Shown here in pieces: positions 41,701-49,569 of a stretch of 64,000 bases of DNA. The stretch's first letter is position 1. Every line of letters begins with the position of its first letter. The notes under the pieces are model-generated. The model was not told the DNA's origin, searched no databases, and saw only the letters and a list, made by a program, of their open reading frames with translations. Source of the stretch: Rickettsiales bacterium (GTDB lineage: Bacteria; Bacteroidota; Bacteroidia; Cytophagales; Cyclobacteriaceae); assembly GCA_002729235.1 (NCBI GenBank), contig PBTY01000003.1:1-64000 (forward strand), given 5' to 3'. The position numbers were made by a program, and so were the translations under genes.

Positions 41701-41846
41701 ATTTTGGTAACTCGGTTAGACGCCATTCCCTTTTTATCCTTGTAGATAGATGCCACGAAGGATTGACCGTGACCCAAGACAGCAATGAATAGAATTGCTG
41801 CGGATAATAGAAATCGGTAGATTTTTTCGTTGATATTTCGGGTCAT
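38769..41846 (-). CDS. Reg_prop/Y_Y_Y sensor histidine kinase without receiver domain
   Basis: About 1025 residues from the ATG at 41846; an in-frame GTG at 41861 is possible. A signal anchor precedes about 600 residues of two-component-regulator propeller repeats (Ile-Trp-Ile-Ala-Thr-Gln-Asp-Gly-Ile-Ser, Leu-Tyr-Leu-Gly-Ala-Asn-Ile-Gly-Leu). A Y_Y_Y domain (about 640-705), a membrane helix near 715-735 and a coiled coil follow. HisKA has Ala-Ser-Met-Gly-His-Leu-Thr-Ser-Gly-Ile-Ala-His-Glu-Leu-Asn-Asn-Pro (about 785-800), and the HATPase has Asn-Ile-Leu-Leu-Asn-Ala, Asp-Asp-Gly-Glu-Gly and Gly-Leu-Gly-Leu. It lacks the receiver and AraC-HTH modules of the hybrid sensors it resembles. No response regulator is adjacent. 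Confidence 0.88.
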   Translation of the reverse strand: MTRNINEKIYRFLLSAAILFIAVLGHGQSFVASIYKDKKGMASNRVTKIVQIPNGEIWIATQDGISKFDGLYWTTKADSSIVPMGLSGVQMEVISDSSLIMTGSNSEGPHLFKYKNDQWSSLPLPGNDKLSYLLAKGINFRSTNLILGSQDKIYRYHEEQWIEIVLSDFDKNEQIKDLVSWGVKTLIATNKRLLLVENNQFKPLLKQNNILNITIDDTQDRCYLLLESELAYYDLKKGEMVSLLKGDIGNTYGHIHQSNLLLKGQKIYYSMNSPLIQYNPQTNTSRAITSDYYNLDHTCMDAIVDNEGSIWVATLRGAFRVKNSSIYNYNDESLVENEVSSILQDSDGTLYLGANIGLSVIHPNGKIRKYPLSSGLERMRVMDIIKHQGEIYFTTYTRGVRKFTNKGILELDSQVQMEGASDLCSFMDTLYCSDYGNLYKWVNSDWQLITTTPNNSTIRKIFFTENYRLLLTENGVRDLTTNKVYTGSDIYMSNVYTALEYNNQILLGTASGIYTIQNEKIVPTEYKIHAPVYALTSDQNNELWVGTGSGVWHFRDEGSYHYYKGNGLIGNEVNRNAFQFSKNGSLLVGTDEGISIIDTSDETSIPIPNIEITSIEVNQKEIDDYNLSYQTNNLRFHFRSTSYYDIESLNYRFRLIGLSEEWEYINFAEQNSTYYPNLDPGEYVFEVQARIDDGTWSNSAKSDKLTIHAAFYEAVWFRILFVILIISGLVAFYRYRSNVLTEQKEELEERVLEKTRELEKRNKELIKTIDDLKAAQGQLIQSEKLASMGHLTSGIAHELNNPLNYIRGGAECIIRNLDELSEILNERGNDVRTIMDESRMLAESIFDGATKSTSIVKSLGSFTADSQNFYSFTDLQKEVETSLTLLGNEIGFRIVINRMFGNIPPIECYPAKINQMMVNILLNAIQAITESGEITIRYYRKDDQNIAIEISDDGEGIASDLHEKVFEPFFTTKDSNPGLGLTIAKSIVQEHNGTISFISKPGVGSKVKISLPVSQTYHPELEGSE

Positions 41847-41961
41847 TGAGTGATAATTCACAAGATAAACCTATGTGAAATCCGACATAATTGATGAAAA
41901 AACGAAAAATAATTTTTTAAAAAACGTCTTAAAAACGCCAAAACAGATGATTTTTATCACA

Positions 41962-41992
41962 TGGCAGGATTTTATATCTCTTTGGCAGGATT
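41962..41992 (+). repeat. Direct repeat TGGCAGGATT, 21 bp apart
   Basis: The 10-mer TGGCAGGATT stands at 41962-41971 and again at 41983-41992, start to start 21 bp, about two helical turns. It lies in the 180-nt region between the divergent sensor kinase and 68-residue genes, about 50 nt from the latter's ATG. An operator is a reasonable reading. Confidence 0.45.
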
Positions 41993-42041
41993 GATTAATA
42001 AATATATAGCATATTCGTAATGAAATTTTGACCGCCGCAAG

Positions 42042-42248
42042 ATGAAATACTTAATCTGGTACAGTTCTAAAAGTGGTTGTTATAACCACGGGTCTGAAAT
42101 GGACTATAAAGTCAATGCATCACTTACAGGAGAAGAACTTGAAGTGCTGTATGAATTGGATGAATCTGAGATAGGACTGGTTCAAAAAATTGTGGCGCAA
42201 TTAAATAATGCTCGGAATGAATCTCCGGGCAGGTTTGCAAGTGCATAA
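42042..42248 (+). CDS. Small conserved-looking protein (68 residues)
   Basis: A soluble protein with Met-Lys-Tyr-Leu-Ile-Trp-Tyr-Ser-Ser-Lys-Ser-Gly-Cys-Tyr-Asn-His at the start, and a C-terminal amphipathic helix (Leu-Val-Gln-Lys-Ile-Val-Ala-Gln-Leu-Asn-Asn-Ala). Its Cys13 and His16 might bind metal (inference). No family is recognised. A strong terminator ends the transcript 48 nt after the stop, and the direct repeat 50 nt upstream implies it has its own regulated promoter. Confidence 0.55.
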   Translation: MKYLIWYSSKSGCYNHGSEMDYKVNASLTGEELEVLYELDESEIGLVQKIVAQLNNARNESPGRFASA

Positions 42249-42295
42249 AATAAAGCCCGTTGCAGAGCAGCGGTCTTGTCTATAGCTGGTTGGGG

Positions 42296-42320
42296 CCCCG
42301 ACGTTTCGTCGGGGTTTTTT
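42296..42320 (+). terminator. Intrinsic terminator after the 68-residue gene
   Basis: A perfect 8-bp GC-rich stem (CCCCGACG / CGTCGGGG) with a TTT loop, followed by six Ts. Confidence 0.9.
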
Positions 42321-42505
42321 ATTTTCCTATCATTTACAAGTCTAGAACCATACAGATTCTTACAATACTTTAGTTTTACTCTATGGAACGAACAGATATC
42401 GCGTTGTTGAGACTAGATATACTGGGGTTTTTAACATTTTTTTGAAACTCAGTTAGTTAAAATGCCGTCGATGTAATCGAAATTTACGTTTTGTTTAAAG
42501 ACGGT

Positions 42506-42513
42506 TATTTTTG
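42506..42513 (+). promoter_or_regulatory. -7 promoter box of the MoxR gene
   Basis: TATTTTTG is an exact TAnnTTTG match, 28 nt ahead of the ATG at 42542. The position argues for that ATG over the in-frame TTG at 42491, which would lie upstream of the transcription start. Confidence 0.6.
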
Positions 42514-42541
42514 CAGCCGATTTAGAATTAATAATGAAACT

Positions 42542-43528
42542 ATGGAGCAATTAGATCAGGATATTAAAAAAGAACACCAGGTCAAGATCAAACAAGTAAT
42601 TGGAGAAGTTGGAAAAGTGGTTGTTGGTCAGGAGTATATGGTGAACAGATTATTAATTGGTCTATTTACTCAGGGACATATTTTATTGGAAGGAGTTCCT
42701 GGTCTTGCAAAGACGTTGACAGTAAATACACTTTCTGATGTATTGAAATTAGATTTCAAAAGGATACAGTTTACGCCGGATTTGCTACCTGCAGATTTAA
42801 TCGGTACCATGATATACAATCAGCAGAAAGCTGACTTTGAGGTCAAAAAAGGGCCAATTTTCTCTAATTTGATTTTGGCGGATGAGGTAAACCGTTCTCC
42901 AGCTAAAGTTCAGTCGGCTCTGTTGGAAGCCATGCAGGAGAAAACAGTAACTATTGGGGAGACTACTTTCAAGCTAGATCGCCCGTTCCTTGTACTTGCA
43001 ACTCAAAACCCGGTAGATCAGGAAGGTACTTATCCGCTTCCAGAAGCACAGGTTGACCGTTTCATGATGAAGGTTCATGTGGACTACCCATCCAAAGAAG
43101 ATGAATTGGAAGTGATGCGAAGAATGTCCAATATGTCATTCAAGCAAGAAATCAATACGGTTCTTTCCAAAGAGGACATTTTCTCCATTAGAGAAGAGAT
43201 TAATCAGGTGAGCCTTTCCGAGAGTCTGGAGAAATATATTATTGAATTGGTGTTTGCTACACGTAATCCAAAAGACTATGGTCTAACTGAGGAGGCACAA
43301 TACATTCAGTTTGGAGCTTCACCAAGAGCGTCAATCAATCTCAATCTTGCTGCTAAGGCTGTGGCATTCTTCAATGAAAGAGACTATGTCTTACCTGAAG
43401 ACATTAAAGAAATAGCGGACGATGTGATGAATCACAGAATACTTCTAAATTATGAGGCCGAAGCAGATGGCGTCACCACTCATGATATTATCAAAAGGAT
43501 TCTGGGTAAAGTTCAGATATCTAAGTAA
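42542..43528 (+). CDS. MoxR-family AAA+ ATPase
   Basis: About 328 residues. Walker A is Glu-Gly-Val-Pro-Gly-Leu-Ala-Lys-Thr (about 45-53), and Walker B is Leu-Ile-Leu-Ala-Asp-Glu-Val-Asn-Arg (about 110-118). Sensor and lid motifs are typical of MoxR: Leu-Leu-Glu-Ala-Met-Gln-Glu, Thr-Gln-Asn-Pro-Val-Asp-Gln-Glu-Gly-Thr-Tyr-Pro-Leu-Pro-Glu-Ala-Gln. MoxR ATPases act as chaperones, usually with VWA-domain partners encoded next door, but none is present here. The gene is followed by a terminator-like hairpin. Confidence 0.92.
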   Translation: MEQLDQDIKKEHQVKIKQVIGEVGKVVVGQEYMVNRLLIGLFTQGHILLEGVPGLAKTLTVNTLSDVLKLDFKRIQFTPDLLPADLIGTMIYNQQKADFEVKKGPIFSNLILADEVNRSPAKVQSALLEAMQEKTVTIGETTFKLDRPFLVLATQNPVDQEGTYPLPEAQVDRFMMKVHVDYPSKEDELEVMRRMSNMSFKQEINTVLSKEDIFSIREEINQVSLSESLEKYIIELVFATRNPKDYGLTEEAQYIQFGASPRASINLNLAAKAVAFFNERDYVLPEDIKEIADDVMNHRILLNYEAEADGVTTHDIIKRILGKVQISK

Positions 43529-43553
43529 GACTCATTAAACTAAGATTAAGTTG

Positions 43554-43575
43554 GCAGCTTCCGGGCTGCTTTTTT
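43554..43575 (+). terminator. Probable terminator after the MoxR gene
   Basis: GCAGC (43554-43558) and GCTGC (43565-43569) flank a 6-nt loop, followed by six Ts. A short stem but with a clear T-run. Confidence 0.6.
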
Positions 43576-43743
43576 ATTGTTTACCATTTCTTAACAAACG
43601 TAACGGACAGTTAAAAAATGCAATATTAGTTTAATGATATGGTAACAGGTCTCGCTACACCAGTTAACATACTACACTCACCTTTGCATTCGTAATTGAT
43701 TGAATCTATCAACAACTAGAAACGAATAAAAAGGTATTAAATC

Positions 43744-44961
43744 ATGAGAAAATTTTTAGCAATGTCTTTGTTCCTATCAGGAGCACTTGTGTTCACATCA
43801 TGTAGTGATGATGACGATGAACTAACTGATGCAGAAGTACAGCAAGCTGCTTTGGATGCGGTGAGTGCTTCAGTGGCTGCTACTGTATCAACTGACGCTA
43901 GCGCAACAGGTGCTGATGACACAGTATTCGGGTGGACGCTTACTAAAGGTGGTACTTACAACTCTTCGGCTACTGAAAGAGTAGAAGTAGAAGGTAACAT
44001 TTCTGTGAGCGCAACCTGGACAAAAGACAAAATCTACCAATTGAATAAAAGAGTAACAGTACTTGACGGTGTTACTTTAACTATCGAAGCTGGTACAAGA
44101 ATCGAAGGCAACTCTGAATTCTCTGGAGCTGATGCTTCAGTATTGATGATCGCTAGAGGTGGTAAACTAATAGCTGAAGGAACTGCAGATGAGCCAATCA
44201 TTATGACTGCCACTGAAGATGATGGTACTTTGGTTGCTACCGATAAAGGTAAATGGGGTGGCCTTGTGGTATTAGGTAAAGCTTCTATTTCAGCTGAACA
44301 AGACGAAGTACAAATCGAAGGTGTAGATGCTAGTGATGTAAACGGTCTTTACGGTGGATCTTCAGACAATGACAATTCTGGAATCATCAAATACGTATCA
44401 ATCAGACATGGTGGTGCAGTTATCGACGCTGCTGCTGGTGATGAGATCAATGGTCTTACATTAGGTGGTGTTGGTTCTGGAACTACTATCCAAAACGTTG
44501 AAATCTACGCTAACAGTGATGATGGAGTAGAGTTCTTTGGTGGTGCTGTGAATGTGACAAACATATTAGTTGCTCAAGTTGGTGATGACGCAATCGATAT
44601 CGACCAGTCTTACAAAGGAAAAGTAACTAACTTCTATGTTACTGTAGATGAGGATTCTGATGAGGGTCTTGAAATCGACGGTAGAGAAGGTGATGCATTG
44701 GGTAGCTTCACTTTAGTAAACGGTACTATCGTAGCAGTAGCAGGTTCTGTTACTTGTGACTTCAAGTCTAAAGCACAAGGTTCTGTTACAAACCTTAATG
44801 CAAACGGTGGTAAAATCAAATTAGATGCTTCATTCGATGAGACTACATTTGAGTCAAAAGAAAACGCTGCTTCAAACGTGATTGATGGCAAGCTTACTTT
44901 CACTACAGTAAACGCTACATTCGAAGTTTACACTGACGATCTTCCAGCGTTAGAAGAGTAA
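43744..44961 (+). CDS. Beta-helix lipoprotein paired with a TonB receptor
   Basis: A 405-residue lipoprotein (lipobox Phe-Thr-Ser-Cys near residue 20; then Ser-Asp-Asp-Asp-Asp). The body is rich in Gly, Asp, Val and Thr in short strand-turn repeats (Val-Thr-Val-Leu-Asp-Gly-Val-Thr-Leu-Thr-Ile-Glu-Ala-Gly-Thr, Gly-Lys-Leu-Ile-Ala-Glu-Gly-Thr, Tyr-Val-Ser-Ile-Arg-His-Gly-Gly). This is the pattern of a right-handed parallel beta-helix. Such lipoproteins are commonly encoded next to SusC-like receptors in marine Bacteroidota, as here. It is probably surface-exposed, with a ligand that cannot be inferred. Its smooth codon use suggests strong expression (impression only). Confidence 0.75.
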   Translation: MRKFLAMSLFLSGALVFTSCSDDDDELTDAEVQQAALDAVSASVAATVSTDASATGADDTVFGWTLTKGGTYNSSATERVEVEGNISVSATWTKDKIYQLNKRVTVLDGVTLTIEAGTRIEGNSEFSGADASVLMIARGGKLIAEGTADEPIIMTATEDDGTLVATDKGKWGGLVVLGKASISAEQDEVQIEGVDASDVNGLYGGSSDNDNSGIIKYVSIRHGGAVIDAAAGDEINGLTLGGVGSGTTIQNVEIYANSDDGVEFFGGAVNVTNILVAQVGDDAIDIDQSYKGKVTNFYVTVDEDSDEGLEIDGREGDALGSFTLVNGTIVAVAGSVTCDFKSKAQGSVTNLNANGGKIKLDASFDETTFESKENAASNVIDGKLTFTTVNATFEVYTDDLPALEE

Positions 44962-44993
44962 AAATATTTTCTAAGTAGAATTTTTCATATTGA

Positions 44994-45023
44994 AGCACCT
45001 GCTCTTGAGTAGGTGCTTTTTTA
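44994..45023 (+). terminator. Intrinsic terminator after the beta-helix lipoprotein gene
   Basis: AGCACCT (44994-45000) pairs with AGGTGCT (45011-45017), and the inner bases CTC/GAG can extend the stem. Six Ts follow. It separates this gene from the receptor gene downstream. Confidence 0.85.
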
Positions 45024-45141
45024 TTTACTGTAAACTCAATGTGACATTTATTAACCGTATGTTAATAGATCGGGCCTCCCAAAGATAATTTCATAATTAA
45101 AGGATAAAGATTTCTTTCGTGATTGTGAATTCTGCTAAATC

Positions 45142-45149
45142 TAATTTTG
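45142..45149 (+). promoter_or_regulatory. -7 promoter box of the second TonB receptor gene
   Basis: TAATTTTG is an exact TAnnTTTG match, with a TTG at 45123-45125 upstream. The ATG at 45169 lies 20 nt past the box, giving a short leader. Confidence 0.6.
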
Positions 45150-45168
45150 CACAAATTTTTATTTGAAG

Positions 45169-47949
45169 ATGAGAAAAACGGTATTAACATTAATCGTGGC
45201 GATAGCTGCTGTCCATGCCTTTGCGCAGGAGGGCTTTATCCGAGGGAAGGTAATTGAGGATGCCACGGGAGAACCATTATTTGGTGCGACCATCGTAAAA
45301 CAAGGTACTATCACTGGTACCTCTACTGATTTTGACGGAAACTATTCTTTGAAGCTTCCGGTAGGTACACACAACATTGTATTCCAGTCTGTTTCATTCC
45401 AGTCCATAGTACTAGAAGGAGTTGAGGTAAAGGCCGATGAGCCAACTATTCTGGATGTGGTAATGAAAGAAGATGTGCAACAGCTTGGAGAAGTTGTGGT
45501 TACAGCTACAGTTACTAAGGACAATGATATTGGGGTAATGCTAGTGCAAAAGAAATCTGTCAACACCCTTGATGGGATTTCTTCATCTACCTTTAGAAAA
45601 GTGGGTGATAGCAATCTATCATCTGCAATGAAGCGAGTTACTGGTGTTTCTGTTCAGGGAGATAAATATGTTTATGTAAGAGGTTTGGGTGATAGATACA
45701 CAAAGACATCTGTAAACGGTATGGTAATACCAGGTCTTGACCCTGATAGAAATGACGTTCAAATTGATATTTTCCCTACAGGAATTCTTGAGAACGTATT
45801 GGTGTATAAGACTTTCACTCCTGATCTGCCAGGATCTTTTACTGGAGGCTTAATCGATATTCAAACTAAGGCATTCCCTGAAAAGAAAAGCACTTCTATT
45901 TCTATGAGCATGGGTTATAACCCTGCTATGCATTTCAATTCTAACAGTCTTTCTTACAAAGGATCTTCGACAGACTGGTTGGGTTTCGATAATGGCTCTA
46001 GAGACTTGCCTGTTGCGGCTAATACCAGATTGAATGAAGACAATGCGACAACTACATTGTTTGATCCAACACTTGGAGCAGAAAGAGGTAGTAACTTCAT
46101 GAATAGTAGCTTGTCTTTCTCTCACAGAAACCAAGTAATCGGAAAGAAACTTACCTGGGGATACAATGCACTATTTACCTACAGAAATAGAAACAGTTAC
46201 TTCCAGGATTTTGAAAGAAGACAATACGAGCGAAATGCCATTGGTAGTGATCTAGGACTTGTGAGAGATTATACTGCTAAAGGAGACCTTGCTAACAATG
46301 AAGTGTTGTGGAGTGGTCTTGCATCCATTGCAGCTAAATCTGCCAATACTACCATCGGAACTACTTTCCTAAATATTCAGAATGGAGTTTCTACATCTGT
46401 TAAAAGAACAAGAAGAAATACATCTTTGAACAACCCAACTTTCTTGTATAATGATATTCTGACTTATACTGAAAGAAACATGTTCAACAACATTACTTAT
46501 GGTAAACATCAGATTGGTGATGTTCGATTGAACTGGACAAACTCATTCATCTTGTCAAGTCAATATGAGCCAGATTATCGTGAGACTGCAATCAATGAAG
46601 ATGATGATCAATTAGGTTTCAGAAATGGAGGTTTGATCAATAGATTCTGGAGAGAATTGTCTGAAGTGAACGAGAACCTTAAAGTTGACCTGGAGTACGA
46701 GGCTAATGAAAGTAACAAATTGAAATTTGGAGGTTTTGCTTCTTTCAGAAATAGAGAGTTTAATGTTTATAACTACTCTTACAGCAACCTTTCGGCCAGC
46801 AACGTAAACTCATCGGATCCAAATGATTTGGAGCAATTCATCATTAGTGATAGCAACCCAACTGGTCTTTATATTCAAAACGCTACAGATGAGAGTAATG
46901 CTTACGAAGGTGGCCAGACATTATTTGCTGCATATGCAATGAATGAAATGAGAATCGGAGAAAGATTGAAGTCTGTCTACGGCATGAGAATGGAGAGCGT
47001 GAAAATGACCTATTCAGGAATAGTTGAAAATGAAAACGGTATTGAAGTACCAGTGACTGATCAGGAGACATTGAATGAAACTAACTTCCTGCCTTCATTG
47101 AGTTTAATCTATTCATTGTCTGAGACAATGAACTTGAGAGGATCTTTCACCAAGACATTGGCTCGTCCATCTTTCCGCGAAAAATCTGAAGCATTCATTG
47201 TGGATCCAATCACAGGAATTTGGTTTATCGGCAACATCGATACCAAACAAGCTGAAATTCTAAACTATGATTTGAGATGGGAAAACTTCTTCAAACCAGG
47301 TGAAAAAATTGCAGCGTCTCTATTCTTCAAGGATTTCACCAATCACATTGCTATTGTAGCATTTGAAGTTGCTCCTAATCAGGTGACTCCAAGAAACGTG
47401 GGAAGTGCATTTGCCTATGGTGCCGAGTTGGAAGGTATTAAAAACATTTTCAATACTCCATTCGGTATTTTGTCTGTTGGAGGAAACTTCACATACACTA
47501 TATCTAGAGTAGACAGATCAACTGTTACGGTTAGTGAAACAGGCCAAAATGAATATCAGAGTGAAGTGAACTTTAAAGGCACTGAGGATGGAGTAGAGAA
47601 ATATAGAAACATGAGTATGCAAGCTCCTTTCTCTATCAATGGTAACTTAAGTTTTGAAACTACAGAGCAAGACTGGTCTGCTAACTTGTCTTACAATGTT
47701 CAGGGAGAAACACTTACCTACGTGAGCGCCTCTATTGTTCCGGAAGTATATACAAAGCCTTTCCACAGTTTGAACTTTAAGGCGTCACGTAATTTTGGAC
47801 TTGATCAAAATCAGTCTTTAAGTCTAAGAATTCAAAATATTTTGAATGACAATAATGAGCTCATCTATCGTACAGAATCAGATTCAGAATTGTTCTCATT
47901 GAGAAAACCAGGCACAACTTTTACAGTGTCTTACAGCTATTCATTTTAA
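45169..47949 (+). CDS. TonB-dependent receptor with carboxypeptidase-regulatory domain
   Basis: About 926 residues from the ATG at 45169; an in-frame TTG at 45163 would add two residues. Signal peptide (Val-His-Ala-Phe-Ala-Gln), then the regulatory beta-sandwich (Gly-Lys-Val-Ile-Glu-Asp-Ala-Thr-Gly-Glu-Pro-Leu-Phe-Gly-Ala). The plug has Ser-Ser-Ala-Met-Lys-Arg-Val-Thr-Gly-Val and Val-Arg-Gly-Leu-Gly-Asp-Arg (about 160-175). The barrel has Phe-Thr-Lys-Thr-Leu-Ala-Arg-Pro-Ser-Phe (about 670) and ends Ser-Tyr-Ser-Phe. It resembles the SusC-like TonB receptors paired with beta-helix lipoproteins, one of which is the gene upstream. The substrate is unknown, and no SusD is present. Confidence 0.88.
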   Translation: MRKTVLTLIVAIAAVHAFAQEGFIRGKVIEDATGEPLFGATIVKQGTITGTSTDFDGNYSLKLPVGTHNIVFQSVSFQSIVLEGVEVKADEPTILDVVMKEDVQQLGEVVVTATVTKDNDIGVMLVQKKSVNTLDGISSSTFRKVGDSNLSSAMKRVTGVSVQGDKYVYVRGLGDRYTKTSVNGMVIPGLDPDRNDVQIDIFPTGILENVLVYKTFTPDLPGSFTGGLIDIQTKAFPEKKSTSISMSMGYNPAMHFNSNSLSYKGSSTDWLGFDNGSRDLPVAANTRLNEDNATTTLFDPTLGAERGSNFMNSSLSFSHRNQVIGKKLTWGYNALFTYRNRNSYFQDFERRQYERNAIGSDLGLVRDYTAKGDLANNEVLWSGLASIAAKSANTTIGTTFLNIQNGVSTSVKRTRRNTSLNNPTFLYNDILTYTERNMFNNITYGKHQIGDVRLNWTNSFILSSQYEPDYRETAINEDDDQLGFRNGGLINRFWRELSEVNENLKVDLEYEANESNKLKFGGFASFRNREFNVYNYSYSNLSASNVNSSDPNDLEQFIISDSNPTGLYIQNATDESNAYEGGQTLFAAYAMNEMRIGERLKSVYGMRMESVKMTYSGIVENENGIEVPVTDQETLNETNFLPSLSLIYSLSETMNLRGSFTKTLARPSFREKSEAFIVDPITGIWFIGNIDTKQAEILNYDLRWENFFKPGEKIAASLFFKDFTNHIAIVAFEVAPNQVTPRNVGSAFAYGAELEGIKNIFNTPFGILSVGGNFTYTISRVDRSTVTVSETGQNEYQSEVNFKGTEDGVEKYRNMSMQAPFSINGNLSFETTEQDWSANLSYNVQGETLTYVSASIVPEVYTKPFHSLNFKASRNFGLDQNQSLSLRIQNILNDNNELIYRTESDSELFSLRKPGTTFTVSYSYSF

Positions 47950-47980
47950 ATTCTCATCTTCATTACATTTAAAATGAATT

Positions 47981-48010
47981 AAGGCCCGATTTATCGGGCC
48001 TTTCTTTTTT
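47981..48010 (+). terminator. Strong terminator between convergent genes
   Basis: AAGGCCCGAT (47981-47990) and ATCGGGCCTT (47993-48002) form a perfect 10-bp stem with a TT loop, followed on the plus strand by TCTTTTTT. It lies between the receptor gene and the convergent gene at 48009, and can serve both. Confidence 0.85.
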
Positions 48011-48593
48011 AGTACGCGTTGTTAATCTCTGCTATGCTGTCCTTGATTGCTTCTATCTCGGATTCCAGCTTTTGCAGTTCGGTGAGGTGCTTTTGTTTGG
48101 AACTACCGCTCGACTTGGCAACACGCTTACTTATGACAGCCGCCCGCTTTTCCAGGCTTTGTAGTTGCTCTTCTAACTCACCTACAAAATAGTTTACTTT
48201 AAACGTTTGTAGGATCACCTTCACCTGACTTAAATAGGCATTTGTTTTTTCTTTGGGAATGCCTTTTTCATCAAGGGTTAAAAAGAAACTGCTTCCTTTT
48301 TTATTGGCCAAGGACTTACTTAGTAGGACAAGATCCACATTACCACTATTGAGATGACTAGGGATGGTTACTTGATAGTAACCTTTCATGTTTAGTGGTC
48401 TCCCAAAATCCCGACTATAGTACCACCAGGCTTTCTCTAATTTTTTTGCGGAGATATCGAATCTTGTTATATAACCTTCTCTAGCCAGACCATCTATTGT
48501 CAATTTAGTTTGGTCAATACGAGAATCGAAATCTTGTGCATAAGCATTGATTGCAAAAAATGTTACATAAAAAAAGAGGATTCGTCTACTCAT
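48009..48593 (-). CDS. Secreted hypothetical protein with C-terminal coiled coil
   Basis: The 194-residue protein has a signal peptide (cleavage near Asn-Ala-Tyr-Ala-Gln), a globular middle (Trp-Trp-Tyr-Tyr-Ser-Arg-Asp-Phe-Gly-Arg-Pro-Leu) and a Lys/Glu/Ser coiled coil from about residue 135. The family is not recognised. Its start is only 16 nt from the divergent epimerase gene, so the promoters of the two genes overlap each other's coding ends. Confidence 0.65.
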   Translation of the reverse strand: MSRRILFFYVTFFAINAYAQDFDSRIDQTKLTIDGLAREGYITRFDISAKKLEKAWWYYSRDFGRPLNMKGYYQVTIPSHLNSGNVDLVLLSKSLANKKGSSFFLTLDEKGIPKEKTNAYLSQVKVILQTFKVNYFVGELEEQLQSLEKRAAVISKRVAKSSGSSKQKHLTELQKLESEIEAIKDSIAEINNAY

Positions 48594-48609
48594 AAGTTAT
48601 CTCTAATGT

Positions 48610-49509
48610 ATGGCAAAAATAATAATCACTGGAGGAACAGGACTTGTTGGAAGTTATCTCAGCAAAATGCTCTCCAATAATAGTCACGAAGTAATTCATT
48701 TAAGCAGAACGCCGGATTCATCAGCAGAGTATCCCACCTTCGAGTGGAATATTAAATCCGGATATATTGACCCTAAAGCGTTTGATGGCGTGGATCATGT
48801 GATCCATCTTGCTGGTGCTGGGGTTGCAGATAAGAAATGGACTTCCTCCAGAAAAAAAGAAATCATCGATAGTCGGGTAGAGTCAATAAAACTTCTGAAG
48901 TCTCATATAGAGAAACATCAGGTCAAATTGAAGTCATTCATTAGTGCTAGTGCCATCGGTTATTATGGAATGGATACAGGAGAAACTAGATTGACAGAAG
49001 ACTCGGAGCCTGGAGAGGACTTCCTGGCACACGTGGTGAAGCTGTGGGAAGCTGAAGCAGATTCTTTAACAGAGCTAACAAAAGTGGCTAAGGTTCGGAT
49101 TGGTGTTGTTTTGGCAAAAGAGGGCGGCGCATTGAAAGAAATCGCCAAGCCTGTAAAGCTATTTGTTGGTGCACCACTAGGTTCTGGAGATCAGTACATG
49201 AGCTGGATTCATATGTATGATCTCTGTGCTATTTTCAGACACATACTGGAAAATAAATTGGAAGGAACATACAACGCAACTGCTCCAAATCCCGTAACAA
49301 ATGAGGCATTAACCAGATCGCTGGCCAAAGCATTGAAAAAACCGTTGATTTTACCAAACGTCCCATCCTTTGTTATGAGATCCTTATTGGGTGAAATGGC
49401 TCTAATGGTTTTAGGAGGCAACTACGTGCTCTCAGATAAAATTCAGTCCACAGGCTTTAAGTTTAAGTTTACCCAGGTTGATGCTGCGGTTAAGGATATC
49501 CATGGGTGA
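48610..49509 (+). CDS. TIGR01777-family NAD-dependent epimerase
   Basis: A 299-residue short-chain-dehydrogenase-like protein. The Rossmann motif is Thr-Gly-Gly-Thr-Gly-Leu-Val-Gly (residues 7-14). Ser-Ala-Ser-Ala-Ile-Gly-Tyr-Tyr-Gly (about 115-123) is the signature of the YfcH/SDR39U1 family. Ile-Gly-Val-Val-Leu-Ala-Lys-Glu-Gly-Gly-Ala-Leu, Ser-Trp-Ile-His-Met-Tyr-Asp and a C-terminal DUF1731-type end follow. Members are NAD(P)-binding proteins of uncertain substrate. Divergent from the coiled-coil secreted protein gene. Confidence 0.9.
   Translation: MAKIIITGGTGLVGSYLSKMLSNNSHEVIHLSRTPDSSAEYPTFEWNIKSGYIDPKAFDGVDHVIHLAGAGVADKKWTSSRKKEIIDSRVESIKLLKSHIEKHQVKLKSFISASAIGYYGMDTGETRLTEDSEPGEDFLAHVVKLWEAEADSLTELTKVAKVRIGVVLAKEGGALKEIAKPVKLFVGAPLGSGDQYMSWIHMYDLCAIFRHILENKLEGTYNATAPNPVTNEALTRSLAKALKKPLILPNVPSFVMRSLLGEMALMVLGGNYVLSDKIQSTGFKFKFTQVDAAVKDIHG
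48614..48621 (-). promoter_or_regulatory. -7 promoter box of the secreted coiled-coil protein, inside the epimerase start
   Basis: On the minus strand, TATTTTTG is an exact TAnnTTTG box, 21 nt upstream of the ATG at 48593. It lies over codons 2-4 of the divergent epimerase gene, showing how closely the two genes are packed. Confidence 0.45.
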
Positions 49510-49569
49510 TTATCTAATCAGATAAAGGGATTATCTTGATACCAACATTATTAACCTTAATACATTTTT

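Noticed and set aside
43744-47949. Polysaccharide utilisation locus
   Set aside because: There is a SusC-like receptor but no SusD and no glycoside hydrolase nearby.
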